From positions 24,184,316 through 24,248,315 of the forward strand of contig NC_135212.1 in assembly GCF_052324685.1 (NCBI RefSeq): a stretch of DNA of 64,000 nt. Reading direction: 5' to 3'. The notes under the pieces are model-generated. The model was not told where the DNA came from and made no database searches. It saw only the letters and a program-made list of their open reading frames with translations. The position numbers and the translations under genes are program-made. The DNA comes from Brachyhypopomus gauderio. Taxonomy: Eukaryota > Chordata > Actinopteri > Gymnotiformes > Hypopomidae. This document shows, piece after piece, positions 1-11,798 of this stretch. The stretch's first letter is position 1. Each line of letters begins with the position of its first letter.

Positions 1-2375
1 AGCGGCGGTGCAGAACCTCTCCTCTCACGCTCATGGAGGCTGGAGCAAGGTGAGAAAACCAACATCACAGCCTTGGGGCATCAGCTGAGCTTGGGCGTAG
101 ACTGCCTGCCATGATGCAGGAGCACTCTGCTCTCTTTGGCCTTGTGTCCCTCTGTCCAGGTGCTGGTGCCCGTAGTGCTGCTGCAGGCCCTGCAGGGCGG
201 GGTGCAGCCCCTGGCTTCACTACTGGCCCTGGGCGTGCGGTACCTGGAGGAGACGGAGGCGGACTACATCATCCAGCAGGGTGGATGGGTGAGTGGGCTG
301 CTGCTCCGTGGGCTGTGGCTGATGAGAATGGGTGGTCTGATTCTGGATTAAGCTTTGATGTAGGCTACGTTGGCTCATTTGGAGTGCAGTGCTTAGGTTA
401 CACATCAACTGTGAGTGGTTCAACTTCCATAGCTGGAGCCTTGTCACACACTATTTGTGAGCATTCCTGGTCCTGTATCAGCATTTTGCAGGGAGTGTAA
501 TACCATACTACCACAGTGACTTTTTAAATTTGGCAATATTGAACATAAAATAGGGGCAGTCATGGTCCTGTGATGGGGAACTGGTCTTGTGACTGGAGGG
601 TCGTGGGTTCGATTCCCAGACCTGAGGCCATGACTGAGGTGCCCTTGAACAAGGCACCTAACCCCAACTGCTCCCTGGGCGCCAGGCTAGGGCTGCCCAC
701 CGCTCCAGTCATGTGTGTGCACCACAACCCCCTAGTAATAACTTGTGTGTGTGTGTTTGTGTGTCTGTGTTCTAATTGCACAGATGGGTAAATGTGGAGG
801 ACAAATTTCGATTGCGGTGAAGGAAAAAAAATGGCATGTTTAATTTTCATTAAAATTGGTTATTTATGAGAATATAGATTGCAGAGAATCAGAATTTGTA
901 TTTTGGCCAAGCATAATTTTGGCCAATTTGACGTTGCAATTGGTGTGTCAATCAAAAAGGCAGAAAAGAGAATAAAATGGGTAACAAAAATGTTTTGCCT
1001 AAATTAAAGAGCTCATAGGAGTGAGAGTAAAGAGTGTGCAATGTAATATGTAAAACACATAATGTAGTCTATACAAAAAGTGTAGTCTTAGTGCAGTGGC
1101 TTCATATTATTGGAGTTTTTTTTGTTGAGGCTGACTGCAGTTTGTGAAAAAAACTGAGCTTGTGGTGTGAGGTTTTGGTCATAACAGCCCTCAGCCTCTT
1201 GTGGGAGTGTTTTGAAGATGTCCTATCCCAGGTGTGAAGAGTCAGTCATGATCTTGCCTGCTTGTAACCAGTCACCCTCTCAGGAGAGTGAACGAGGCAC
1301 TGTAAGTGTATGCCAGCATGACTGTGGATGATTTGAAGTAGGCTGGCACAGAACATATTAAAGATGTCTGTAAACACTGGAGATGGTTTGGTCAGCACGG
1401 TGCTTAAGGGTCGAGGGAGAAACTGCAGAGTCCAGAATCCAAAAAAACTGTTTACATCCCTCTCCGTGATGGAAGAAATTGTTTCTGCTGGTTGTGGGTA
1501 GTGAGGAGGGAGGAGTCAAGGTGGCCAGTTGAGTGGCAGCTCTGCCCTCTACTGGGGTGTTGGAGTTGGCAGTGGGGAGCTGGGATGAGGCTGGATGTGT
1601 CAGGACAGGAGCAGCCCATCTAGCAGCAGTGCCATGTTCAAAGCCTTTCTTCTCCAAGCTGATGCTCAGTTTGCATTTCAGCAGGTCTTCTTGAACATGT
1701 CTGTATACCTAAAAGCAGTGAGTTGCTGCCATGTTTCTTGCTGCTTAGATATTTGCATTAACAAGCAGTAGAACAGGTGTACCTAATAAAGTGGCTGTTG
1801 AGTGAATAACGCAGATACAATAATGAGTACATATCTATTTCTACCAGAAGAGGGAGCTGGAGAGCTTCTCTTTAAATTCTATTGCAGTCTGCTTAAATAC
1901 ATTGTGGTTCGTCCTCAAAATTTTATTTACCATTCATGAAACACTGTCCTATACTCTCAGCCTGGCTCGTCTTCTGAGACACACACACACACACATACAC
2001 ACACACACCGACCTCATGGGTCACATTCCACTGGCTCACTGAGATTATCCATTACATTAACCTTTCACTTTAACTTCTCAAAACATCAAAACACCAGTGA
2101 AAGGTTAATCTGTTACTACACAGCCTTCTACCTAAATTATGATTTTAGAGGTCACTTTTCACAGCAATGAATGCCATTGAGATAATACACACACACGGGT
2201 CTGAGCTTTGCTGACTGTAGTACTTGAATTATGCTGACTGGAAAGAAAACCCACTTTTATAAAATAATAATAAAATAGAGTAGGCCAGCTCCTCCGAACA
2301 CACACACACACACACACGTTGTGGAGCTCCCTCGCTTTACCTATGTGCTTTTCAGGGCTTCTTGTCACAGAGGGA

Positions 2376-2458
<83 letters not shown>

Positions 2459-5400
2459 GGTGCTAGCTTGAGGAGCTCAGTCAGCATAGCTAATTTAATT
2501 TAGAGCCCCACTGCTACCATTGTCTCCTGCTGGAGTCCCGATTGCTGAGTACATCCACATTCCTCCTGTGCAAAGCTTTATGAGGATCCGAGAACCCGGC
2601 AGAGATTAAGTGTGTGTGTGTGTGTGTGTGTGCGTGCGCGCGTGCGCTTCCCTAGGACAGGCTTCGATTGGCACACATCTCCAGTGTTCAGATGAACATG
2701 GCGGGGGTGTGTGTGTGTGTGCGTGCGTGTGTGCGTGCGTGCGTGCACGTGCGTACGTGCATGTGTGTCCGGGGGAGGGAGCAGGCGAACAGCTTCACTA
2801 CAGTAGTTGTACTTGTATTGCTTGTCAGTAGCTGTTCAGATTGGTCACTTTTTCAGCTTTTCCTCCATCTGTGTTCTTGATGGTCCTGGCCAAGATCTCT
2901 CCGTCTCTCTCAGGGAACAAGTAGTCAGGTAGGCCATCGTCCTAACAGCTTGTGCTTTTATTTTCCGACAGCACAAGACAGTAAAATGATAAGCCTGTGA
3001 AGTGAGTAAGAGACTGAAAGATTGAGGATATCTGCTTTCCTGTCTTTTGCATGTCTGTTTTGACCATTTGACCGGCTGGCAGTCCATGGTGTCTCCATGC
3101 CCTTCAAATCCGCATCACCCTCACATTTATCAGCATTTAATAAGCTAATAAGTAAATGTAGACATATTAATTTATTCGTTAGATTTCTTTGATGTTTGTA
3201 TCTTCCATGACTTGCTAAGTTTCAGCATTAAAATTAAGCTTATTTCACTGTACACTGCACTGTAGTTTATTCAGACTTAAGTGCACTGCTCAGTTTTTTT
3301 GCTAATAGGTGATGTTAAAATCTTGTGATATTATAAAACCATGGTAAGAAAATCAGTAACATCCGAATATGCCGACGTGTTCAGATTTAGTGGCGACAAC
3401 TGTGTTTTTAAACATTTGCGGGGGTCATACCACAGTGTCAGCACATGCAAGGACTCCTGCAGCGTTGCTGTGATGCAACATGACTTCTGTTGGTAGGGCA
3501 GTAACAGGCGGTCTGCAAGACTTTGATACAAATGGCACCCACTCGAACAAAGAGGATCCAGGACCTTGCGGGTGTCCTTGAGCAGTGAGCCGCTGGTTAT
3601 GTGGAGTGTGGTGCAGGGTGGAGGTGATGGAGGTGGAGGCCAGAGTGCCGTAGCAGCACACAGCTCTGCACCTTCCCCTGCCCACTGCTCCAGGTCACGC
3701 GCATTTCACAGAGGCGACAGCTGCTACACAAGGGGAGTGTACACACACACACACACACACACACACGCACGCCTGAGCGCATGGGCACTTCTGGGAAGTC
3801 CAGAAATAAGCCTGATTAATCCTGGTATAAAGTCACCAGGAAGTGGACTGTTCTGGTTCCACTGCACGGCTGAATGTCAAGTGCATGTCATGTGACCAAG
3901 CGCATGTGTAATCAGTACGTAACTTGTGACAGGGCAGCAAAGGTGAGGGTGCTGTCATCAGTACAGCAGCAAAGGGGAGGGTGTTCTGCACTCCAGTGAG
4001 AATGACGCTAACTAGAGTTCCACAGTCATCTCGGTCATCACAGTCTGCACAGTCAGCAGTCTCCCAAAGCAGCCTAGTTACTTCACACTCCTAATATTGC
4101 ACAACCTTGTAGTTTAAAAAGTCACACAATCTTTACATAGCCACCGCACAGCCTGTGAGATCTGCAGTATATGATAACCACACAGTCTGTAATAACCACA
4201 TAATCCCTGAGATGTGGCAGCTGATGTATTGAAGCAAGCACTAATGATTCAATTTGCACCTTGGCTAGCTGGATCTTATGACGGAGAGAGGCAGCTGGAT
4301 TCAGGGCGTGGGAAGAGTCTGTCATTGTCTCAAACTGCTCCTTTGAGTAAAATGTGTTCATAGAGACTTGTATCCCCCCCGAAATGATTTTCATTGCGGT
4401 TTTCGCTAAATAAAATGATAGGAGATTTTAACTGAACAGTAATACCATCATGTCTGCATTCCATAACAAATGAAGCTCTCTAAAACTGCCTGATAAACTA
4501 GAAACACAAGTTTCTTCCTACTTCCCTACAGCCCAAGTCTCCTTACAGATGTATCCTGTGCTGTATTTTGGAACACAACCCATTAACATGAACCAAGGGA
4601 AAGTTCTCAATATGAACAACAAGATGTTTATATAGGAACCTGTCAAACACCTTCACCTTTAATCATGTTTAATGTGAGTTATTTGTGCACCACTGAACAC
4701 AAGCCTTGGGCACCTGTGCTGGTCATTTTATTGCTCAGACGGTGTTGCCGTTGACTCTCACTAACAGAATGTGGCCTGACAGGAAAGAATGGTCCCATTA
4801 GATAAAGAGTGTGTCATGCTCTTCACTTTCTGAGGCTGTAGACTATTAGCCCGGTCTGAAGGCACTGAATTTACATCTGCTTTTAATGTAGACCCAATAT
4901 GTAAACAGGAGTTAAAGCTGCTAGGCTGAAATCATTATTGAGTAATTGATTGATCATTTTCTTTTCTGAGGGACTGGTTTGCTAATTTTTTCCCCATATA
5001 GTGGTAACAGTATGCCAGTCCAGTGTTGGAAGGTTGGGCACTAGTTGGGGCTGGAGTTCATCTGCACGTCTTCAGAAGCCATGCAGAATAGTTTCCATGA
5101 TTGCTGCACTTGTCTGTGTGACAAGTTATGGGTTTCAAACCTAAAATAATTCATTCAACTCATTAGGTCTCAAAAATACTCTGCTATGCTGAAATGCTTC
5201 CTGTTCATGTTCACAGTACCCATCACCTTCACAGAATCCCCGAGGGTCCCCACTGGAGAAGTGTTGCTCTTTTAAGGAAACATGGCTGCTTTTACTAGCT
5301 GTTTACTGTGTCTGAAACATTTCCAGTTAACAGTCCTTTACTTCTCTTATAATATGTAGTTTGTAATTGAAATAGGTAATCGTCTTTCTTTGGTAACACA

Positions 5401-6103
5401 TCAATACAAAGGTTAATCTGGCCAGTCACTATAGCCTCATTGACATCTTTGTTGATGAAAAATGTCCCCATGTACACAGAAATCATACAAATGTACATCT
5501 ATTATTGTGTGTGACTTTGTTGACAAGTGAAATCGCTGGTGTGAATAAAATGTTCTGTCAAGCATGCTAGAATTTTGTTGGTTTTATATCAAGCAGGTTA
5601 TGAAAGAGGTTCTCTGCCCTTCATGGTAAATGACTTGACACTTTTCAGAACAGGCTGGTGTGTTTGTGCAGAGTTCTTTGTCCTGGAGCCAAGGGAAAGT
5701 ACAAGGATTTGTCACAGCTCCACCCAGCACACGCCCAAGAGAACGTTTTAGGCTTATTTTCCTTGTGCTTTAGTTATTGTAAAATATGGTTGCAAAAGGA
5801 GTATGATGTCTCTGAGATTTCTACTGCAAAACATGGTCCTGACACCTCTCATCAGGTATTTAAAATACGTTACATTATAAATTGGTAGATTTGTAAATGA
5901 AAAACTTTGTGTGTGTGCGTGCCCTATGCAAATGGGTGTTTGGAGGTTACCTGTCCATTTGATCAGTCAGCCCAAGTAGTAAAATATAGAGGATTTTGTT
6001 CTCAGCTAGGGCATGTTTTACTCAAATAGCTGCAGAGACCTTCACACATACTTCTACTGACTTATTACGTTCCAGAGAAAACTCCATACGTTGACTGATT
6101 ATG

Positions 6104-6186
<83 letters not shown>

Positions 6187-7266
6187 ATGTGTGTGGATGT
6201 GGATGGGTGAGTGAAGGTGATGACACGTGGAAGCAGGTTGACAAGCCCTGGGATTATAGAATTGTAAATTTGCAAGTTGGAGCAGGAGCCGTTGTGGATG
6301 TCTAGCAGTTTCTGCTTGATGCGTTTCTCAGGCTTGTCTGTCACTCTCAGCCCCACTGTGGTACATACTGAAGCTCTGAGGAGATGATGTTTTGTCTGAA
6401 CTCATGATCTGATGCAGTTTGACTAGTGTCTACACTGACATGTAGAAGGGCTTTGCAGTTGTGTAGCAGCATGTGGTGAAAGTCTGGCCCCTCCTCCGTG
6501 GGGCTGAATGACACTCCCCTCTGTTCATGTTTCTTCTTGCACATTCTGTCTAACTACACTTTAACTTGTATGTAACTTTGGAAATTTGTATATAAATCCA
6601 CCAAAATAATCAGTTGTTCCCAATCTATGCACCTATATTTTCAGCCCAATAACTAGTGGAGATAGTAGAGAGCTCCTTGTATCTCATTTCTTGTTTTGCA
6701 TATTACATATACAGAAGCAGTTCAGTTGTTAAGCACATTTCCTTTCTGTTCATTTATTGTTGCAAGTTAATTTGTCCTTCATTGTCGTCTGCATGCCGTT
6801 GCGTTGCAGTAGTACACCACTAGGTGGCACAGGAGACACGGACAGATGCAGGAAGAGGCATCTTTGTGCCATGCTCGGCTATATGACTTCCTGACTTGAA
6901 GCTTCGGGTCCTCTGTGCTTTACTGAAACATGTTCAAGTTGTTCAAACTTGATTCATTTTCATATGTCAGTGCATTCTTGTGTAACAAGACTTGTCTATA
7001 TAGTTTTTAATACAGATTCAGTTATTTATTAGAAGATTGTGGTCACCCTACCTCATATTTTGGTATTGGATGTATTGAAAATATTTGTACTTTTCTGTTA
7101 AAATACTTGATATTGCATTGTTCAGTGCAAGACAGTTTATGTCCATAAATTTCTTAAGCAGAGCTTAATTTGCATTGTCATGATTCAGTGACTTTTTGTT
7201 TTGCTTTTTGAAAAAGTGAAGTGAGCAAGTCTGACTCAGATTAGTAGAGGAAATGTGATGTTGGCC

Positions 7267-7316
<50 letters not shown>

Positions 7317-8474
7317 CGTGTATACTGTATCATGGCACTTAGGCTACATGTTAATTGTTGTGCATGGATTCTGTGAAGGCGCTGTGACGTACGATTCCAT
7401 GGTAGTGATCATTTGTGTAGGTGTTTTACAGTATGAATCATCGGCTGTTTATTTTTGGCAGGCTGTGCATGATGGCACAGATAGTGAAAAACGACACCCA
7501 TCTGCTATTGCAGCATATCAAACCTTGACTGCTGTATAAGTTTGTCAATGGGGGGTTTCCCCACCTACCGTCTTCGTTGTGTCTTACAGAGTGCAGTGTT
7601 TAACCTGGAGGACGTGGAAGACCCTGGAGTGATAGCTGAAGACAGTAACGATATCTACATCCTGTCAGGGGAGCCGGCCCCAGACTTGCTGAGCCCCCCC
7701 GAGTCGCTGCTGACTGAGGCAGACAGCAGTGGGCTGGCCTCCTGGCAGTCAGAGAGCCTGCCCATGTCTCTCAGTGGCCACGACTCCTGGGCTCAGGTCG
7801 GTGCTATGGAGCCAGAGGACACCAAGAGTCTGGACAGCGCCGAGGCGGTAGCCCTGGCCGAGGAGCAAAGCGAGAACAACTCCTCCAACTCGGACATCGT
7901 GCACGTGGAGCGAGAAGAGGTGGAGATTTTGGAGGAGGGCACCGAGCCCACACAGGAGAGGGAGCTGCAGGAAAGTCTGCTCAGCATGCTGGGCACCGAG
8001 AGCGACCTCGGGGTGGACCCGGCCGAAGACACCCCACCTCCGGCAGAACGGGTCGCGGCAGTGCCAGAGTCGATGGCCCTGGAAGAGCTCGTCACTGAGC
8101 CATTTAGCAGCCTGGGTGCTACTGCGCCACCTGTCGATGTAGAACGGGAAAGCAGGCCCGCTCCGGCTCCACCTGCAGCTCCTGACCCAGAACCAGAGTC
8201 CGATCGGTCAAGCCCAGTTGAGGAGCCTCCCCGTGCTGAACCCGAGCCGGCTGTACCCCCCTCCACGCAGGAGCCAAAGTCACAGGCTGTGCAGCTGACC
8301 CCCATTTTAGCGCAGCAGCCTACCATCACCCCTCCAGCTGCAGCCCCAGAGCAGACGGAGTCTGGGGTGAAGCCTCAGGCCTCGGAGCTCCCAGTGCTGC
8401 TGTACGGTGGGGCCGCCTTGGTAGCCATTGCTGCATTATTGGCTTATGGAGTACTGACTTACAGGAAGAAGTAA
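1..8474 (+). CDS. bcl2l13: bcl2l13 (Bcl-rambo), 3' part: BCL2-like mitochondrial outer-membrane protein
   Basis: Exons 1-49 (upstream exons lie outside the window), 160-288 and 7590-8474, stop at 8472-8474. BCL2L13 is a tail-anchored protein of the mitochondrial outer membrane that acts in apoptosis and as a mitophagy receptor. The middle exon carries a BH2-like end (YIIQQGGW) preceded by ALGVRYLEE, as in mammals. The last exon encodes the long acidic, Pro-rich stretch typical of the family, with conserved patches AEDSNDIYIL, SWQSESLP, KSLDS and NNSSNSDIVHVE, and a C-terminal membrane segment (LLYGGAALVAIAALLAYGVL) followed by a short basic tail (TYRKK). An LC3-binding core WAQV sits at 7788-7799, where mammals have WQQI. 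Codons 7542-7589 before the last exon are open but intronic. Likely poly(A) signals are at 8758-8763 and 9035-9040. Identity is very secure. Confidence 0.96.
554..833 (+). repeat. tRNA-derived SINE in bcl2l13 intron
   Basis: A Pol III type B box (GGTTCGATTCC at 606-616) lies in a tRNA-like head. It is followed by a tRNA-unrelated body with the phrase GAGGTGCCCTTGAACAAGGC and a tail ending in A-rich sequence near 833. The pattern matches abundant fish SINEs with the preamble 'gtcgtgggttcgattcccag'. Ends are approximate because I could not find a clear target-site duplication. The (GT)n inside the tail, at about 741-760, is probably secondary. Confidence 0.75.
2377..2457. repeat. (GT)n microsatellite, 81 bp
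   Basis: Uninterrupted GT dinucleotide tract in the bcl2l13 intron. A CA tract (2298-2317) precedes it and two more GT-rich tracts follow. Confidence 0.95.
2611..2768. repeat. Compound GT/GC alternating purine-pyrimidine tracts
   Basis: Two tracts (2611-2647 and 2707-2768) mix GT with CG steps (for example TGCGTGCGCGCGTGCG). They give long alternating purine-pyrimidine stretches of the type that adopt Z-DNA. A short unique segment separates them. Confidence 0.85.
3740..3768. repeat. (CA)n microsatellite
   Basis: CA dinucleotide tract in the bcl2l13 intron. Confidence 0.9.
6107..6201. repeat. (GT)n microsatellite with GGATGT interruptions
   Basis: Long GT tract broken three times by GGATGT units, in the bcl2l13 intron. 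Confidence 0.92.
7274..7321. repeat. (GT)n microsatellite
   Basis: GT tract about 270 bp upstream of the terminal bcl2l13 exon. Confidence 0.9.
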
Positions 8475-10111
8475 CAAGAATCAGTTGATCTTGACTTTAT
8501 CCCCATCTCGCAGGAACCTGGGCCACTGTGCTACCTTAGGCTACACTGTGGAAAATGTCTGCATCATGAATTTAGTTTTTTTTTTTTTTTTTTCCCTCCC
8601 TGTTCTTGATTTATTATTGTAGCCGTTGTTTTATCTTTTGTTACACAGTAGTACTGTACAACTGGGGTTTTTTGAGGTACATTTTGGTGGTGACGGACTA
8701 GATTCTGCAAGATTTTTTTTTATAGATTTTAGAAGCAGACAACCATTATTCAAGGGAAATAAAGTTCATTTTGAAAACAAATTACTTGCAGTTGAAAATG
8801 GTGCACAACTCAGTCTGCCTATTTTTAAATGAATTTGATTAAGCTGAAATATTAACCTTAGTTTTATGAACCTGTCACTTTATTTTACATGGAATATCTG
8901 AGAAATTAAATGGTCGGTATGCTGTGGTTTATCCCTCCCCCACCTATTTGCGTAAGTTTCTGGTGTGATGTACTATATAGGAATGTGATATCATGAGACA
9001 AGATTTGCTGCATTGTGTAGCAGCAGCCACATTTAATAAACAAACCACAGCAGTTACTGTTTCTCAACAGTACTGTTCTATTCTACATGAGGGAGTTCTG
9101 GGTGATTTTATTTTACCAAAGCTACAAGCAGAAAAATGAGCTGATTTGACAAAATTGTAGGTCCTATTTTTCATGTCTTGCTGTCTTTTCTGAATTTTTG
9201 AGAATGCCTTTATTGCCAATCAGATTAAATTTGTACAACCATCAGGTCTTCTGAAACAATTAACTGTCCAAAATAGGAACACATTTCTACAAGTTGATGC
9301 CTGTTGGTTTCAGTCGGTCATGAAGTTCCCTTTCAATCAAAGCTTGAAATGGTAACTACCCACCATTTTATCCTGTTGCATTTTCTCTTTGGCATGTCCT
9401 GAGGTTAGAACTTAAAGCAGTGTGTGTTGTTTTATACAGAAGGTCTTGGTGATCTTTAGCAATGTGGCCTTGCCTCCCTCAGAAAAAGCATCAGATCAAA
9501 TTCACCAGCACCATGGTGTAGTCAAATTGTGAAATATTTGAGTTCATGGTTCTGGAGAGACGACAATAAGGGTGTCATATTTTGTAACTATTGGATTATA
9601 TGAACTTGAACTCCTCCACCTAATAGTATCACCCCCCATACCCAGGTGCTAAATGTTGGATCAGAAAGTACCCCACATTAACCAGTGCTGTGGTAGACGT
9701 GTACAATCTGACCAAATACTCCAAATGTCTAGATGGTGCTTACGCTCCCTGGCTACCCGATTCACAGGACACTTGCAGCTTTGCTGCCTGCTCTACAGGG
9801 CCATGCATCTGGGTGGCTGGCTGCTCCCTCTCATGGGCCTGGGCCCTCTCATGGGCCTGGGCCATGGAGACCTTGATGACAACTATAAAAACCATAAAGT
9901 GGTTGTTTATGGGAAGGAACTGCCACCCCGCCATCCTGTTGGGGTAAGCCATGTACAGTAGTTAGAATTCTATCTTGGAGATATTAAGGGTCTTGCATAC
10001 AGATTCTTGTTTTAACTAAACTGCCATTTGTTTATTCATCTGTATAGCAGTTGACCCACTTTATTAACCCACTTTGCAAAATTGCATAAATGTTACTGAT
10101 TTATGAATCCA
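8475..10111. other. bcl2l13 3' UTR and downstream spacer
   Basis: The first part is 3' UTR, with candidate AATAAA signals at 8758 and 9035. The remainder is AT-rich spacer apart from a GC-richer patch around 9740-9870, which includes a short tandem duplication of a CTCATGGGCCTGGGCC unit. No protein family is recognisable in any frame. Confidence 0.6.
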
Positions 10112-11200
10112 GTAGGGGAGACCAGGGACAGTTGTAACACTTTTTGTGATTTTTCCAATAAATCAAAAACCATTTACACTGGAATAGCCAATTTGCTGTA
10201 TTATGAACTTCAATGTGTCAGCTACTGAAACAATGTATATAAGTGGGTTTATGAAATATGTACAGGTTGCAAAACTTATTTACAGTTATGCCAATGTTAC
10301 AACCGTCCCCAGGTACAGGGATGGTTGTAACATCAAAAATTTACTTAATCAAATAGTCAAACTGAAAATTATTTATTATTCACGTTATTGTGACTATTCA
10401 TTTCTTTTTTAAATAGTTTTTAAATTTCTTTTTTAATGATTACTTTCACACCACATGACAAAAGAGGGGAAGGCTCAGGCACCACACATGTGATGGGGAG
10501 GATGCTGCAAGTGATGTGTTGGATGCCACCGTTGCCACAGTGGGTGTCGCAGCTGGAATACATGCAACTGCATTCACTGCAGCTGCAGTGGAAGATGGAA
10601 CCTGTGGTGTCACTGCTGGCAGTGGGTGATCTGTGACTAGGGATGGTGCAAATTCGCTGTCATTAAAATATCTCTTTTAAAAGGCCAAATTCCAGGGCAC
10701 ACAACCCCTGCCTGAATATTTGATGGTGTTGCAGCCAGGGAAAAGGCACTCTTCACAATGCTTGTCAGATCATAAATGGTCATTATCACCGACTACTTGG
10801 TTCAGGGACGGTTGTAACAAGGCGTTACAATCGTCCCAGTATCCCCAGTTATGATTTCACCTCATGTGAACGAGCCTGACTGCTAGTTGGCCACATGTTA
10901 AATCATTTCTAATTTTAGCTTACAAAACAGTGATTCTAATAATACTTGTTTGGATTCATAGATATTTGATCTCAGGACAGTATCCAAAAAATACCTCTGA
11001 TAGAAAAGTAAAATTTTTACCAAAAAAAAACCCCCACTTTTGGTGATTACCTTCTCTGGGAGTTTCAAATGTGGCTCCTTTTTTGATAGCAAGAAGACAG
11101 TCTAACTGAGCATGTGCAAATCACTCTAGCTCATTTCTGTTTGGAGGAATTCAAGGTGTTACAACCACCCCATGTTACAAATGTCCCTAGTCTCCCCTAC
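10112..11200. mobile_element. Non-coding DNA transposon with terminal and internal inverted repeats
   Basis: The left end (10112-10139) and the inverted right end agree over 28 bp with two mismatches, both starting GTAGGGGAGAC. The same GGGAC-GTTGTAAC motif recurs inside as two near-perfect hairpins. One has arms at 10294-10309 and 10318-10333, the other at 10805-10818 and 10824-10837; a further copy lies just inside the right end. No transposase reading frame is visible. A TA dinucleotide sits at both ends (10113-10114 and 11198-11199). It may be the target duplication of a TA-inserting element, but it also lies within the matching ends. It is intergenic, between the convergent 3' ends of bcl2l13 and bid. 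Superfamily uncertain. Confidence 0.75.
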
Positions 11201-11798
11201 CTGTGGGATGTTTTCCACCTCTACAACAATGAACACAGACACTGAAAAATTGTATATTGAAATATGAAATTTTGTTTGAGCATACATATATTTTGTAGCA
11301 TGTTCCAAAACATGTAGAAATGGTATATTATGTACAATATCAATGCAAAAAGGAAGTTTTCAAAACAAAAATAACTTTTCACAAGTATCTGTTAGAAAAA
11401 GGACCGGCAAAGTGATTTCACATATAATATCACTTCCCGTTACAAATCTTTCTCCTTCTCTCAAAACACACAGAGTGATCGATCATCTCCACTAGGCAGA
11501 TCAGATTATACAAGTCACTGTTTTCAAGAAGACAACCATCAGAAATAACTAACTGGATTCCTTGAAAGGAAATGCCATCATTTCTAATCCTCAAGAGCTT
11601 AATATGCACCAAAGAACCCCACGCTGGCCTAGCTGGGAATATAGCCTGAACACTAGTTTCAGACCACATCACTGCACTCATGTTACTCGTTTTTCTAAAA
11701 CCATGCGGCTAAGAGAGTGCATACTGGTTCCAGAAAAAGGTGTAACTACCTTTTTAAAAATAAATAGATCATAGCAAGTTGCTTGTAACTGCAATAGA

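Larger units (their letters stand above)
289..7589 (+). other. Large bcl2l13 intron, repeat-rich, no gene seen
   Basis: This 7.3 kb intron lies between the BH2 exon and the terminal exon. It holds a tRNA-derived SINE near its start, at least six GT/CA tracts (listed separately) and otherwise AT-rich unique sequence. I saw no conserved exon or RNA gene. Short open frames here are microsatellite translations (runs of Cys-Val or His-Thr) or lack any family resemblance. Confidence 0.7.

Noticed and set aside
600-620. tRNA gene suggested by a B box
   Set aside because: No full cloverleaf; it is the head of a SINE with a non-tRNA body and tail.
2377-2457. Arrays of short repeats considered as CRISPR
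   Set aside because: They are dinucleotide microsatellites without spacers, in a vertebrate genome.
7793-8329. 178-codon minus-strand frame
   Set aside because: Antisense shadow of the terminal bcl2l13 exon; Ser/Gly-rich with no domain.
9653-9961. Overlapping 102- and 85-codon frames downstream of bcl2l13
   Set aside because: A short tandem duplication and GC-richer patch keep several frames open on both strands; no splice context or domain.
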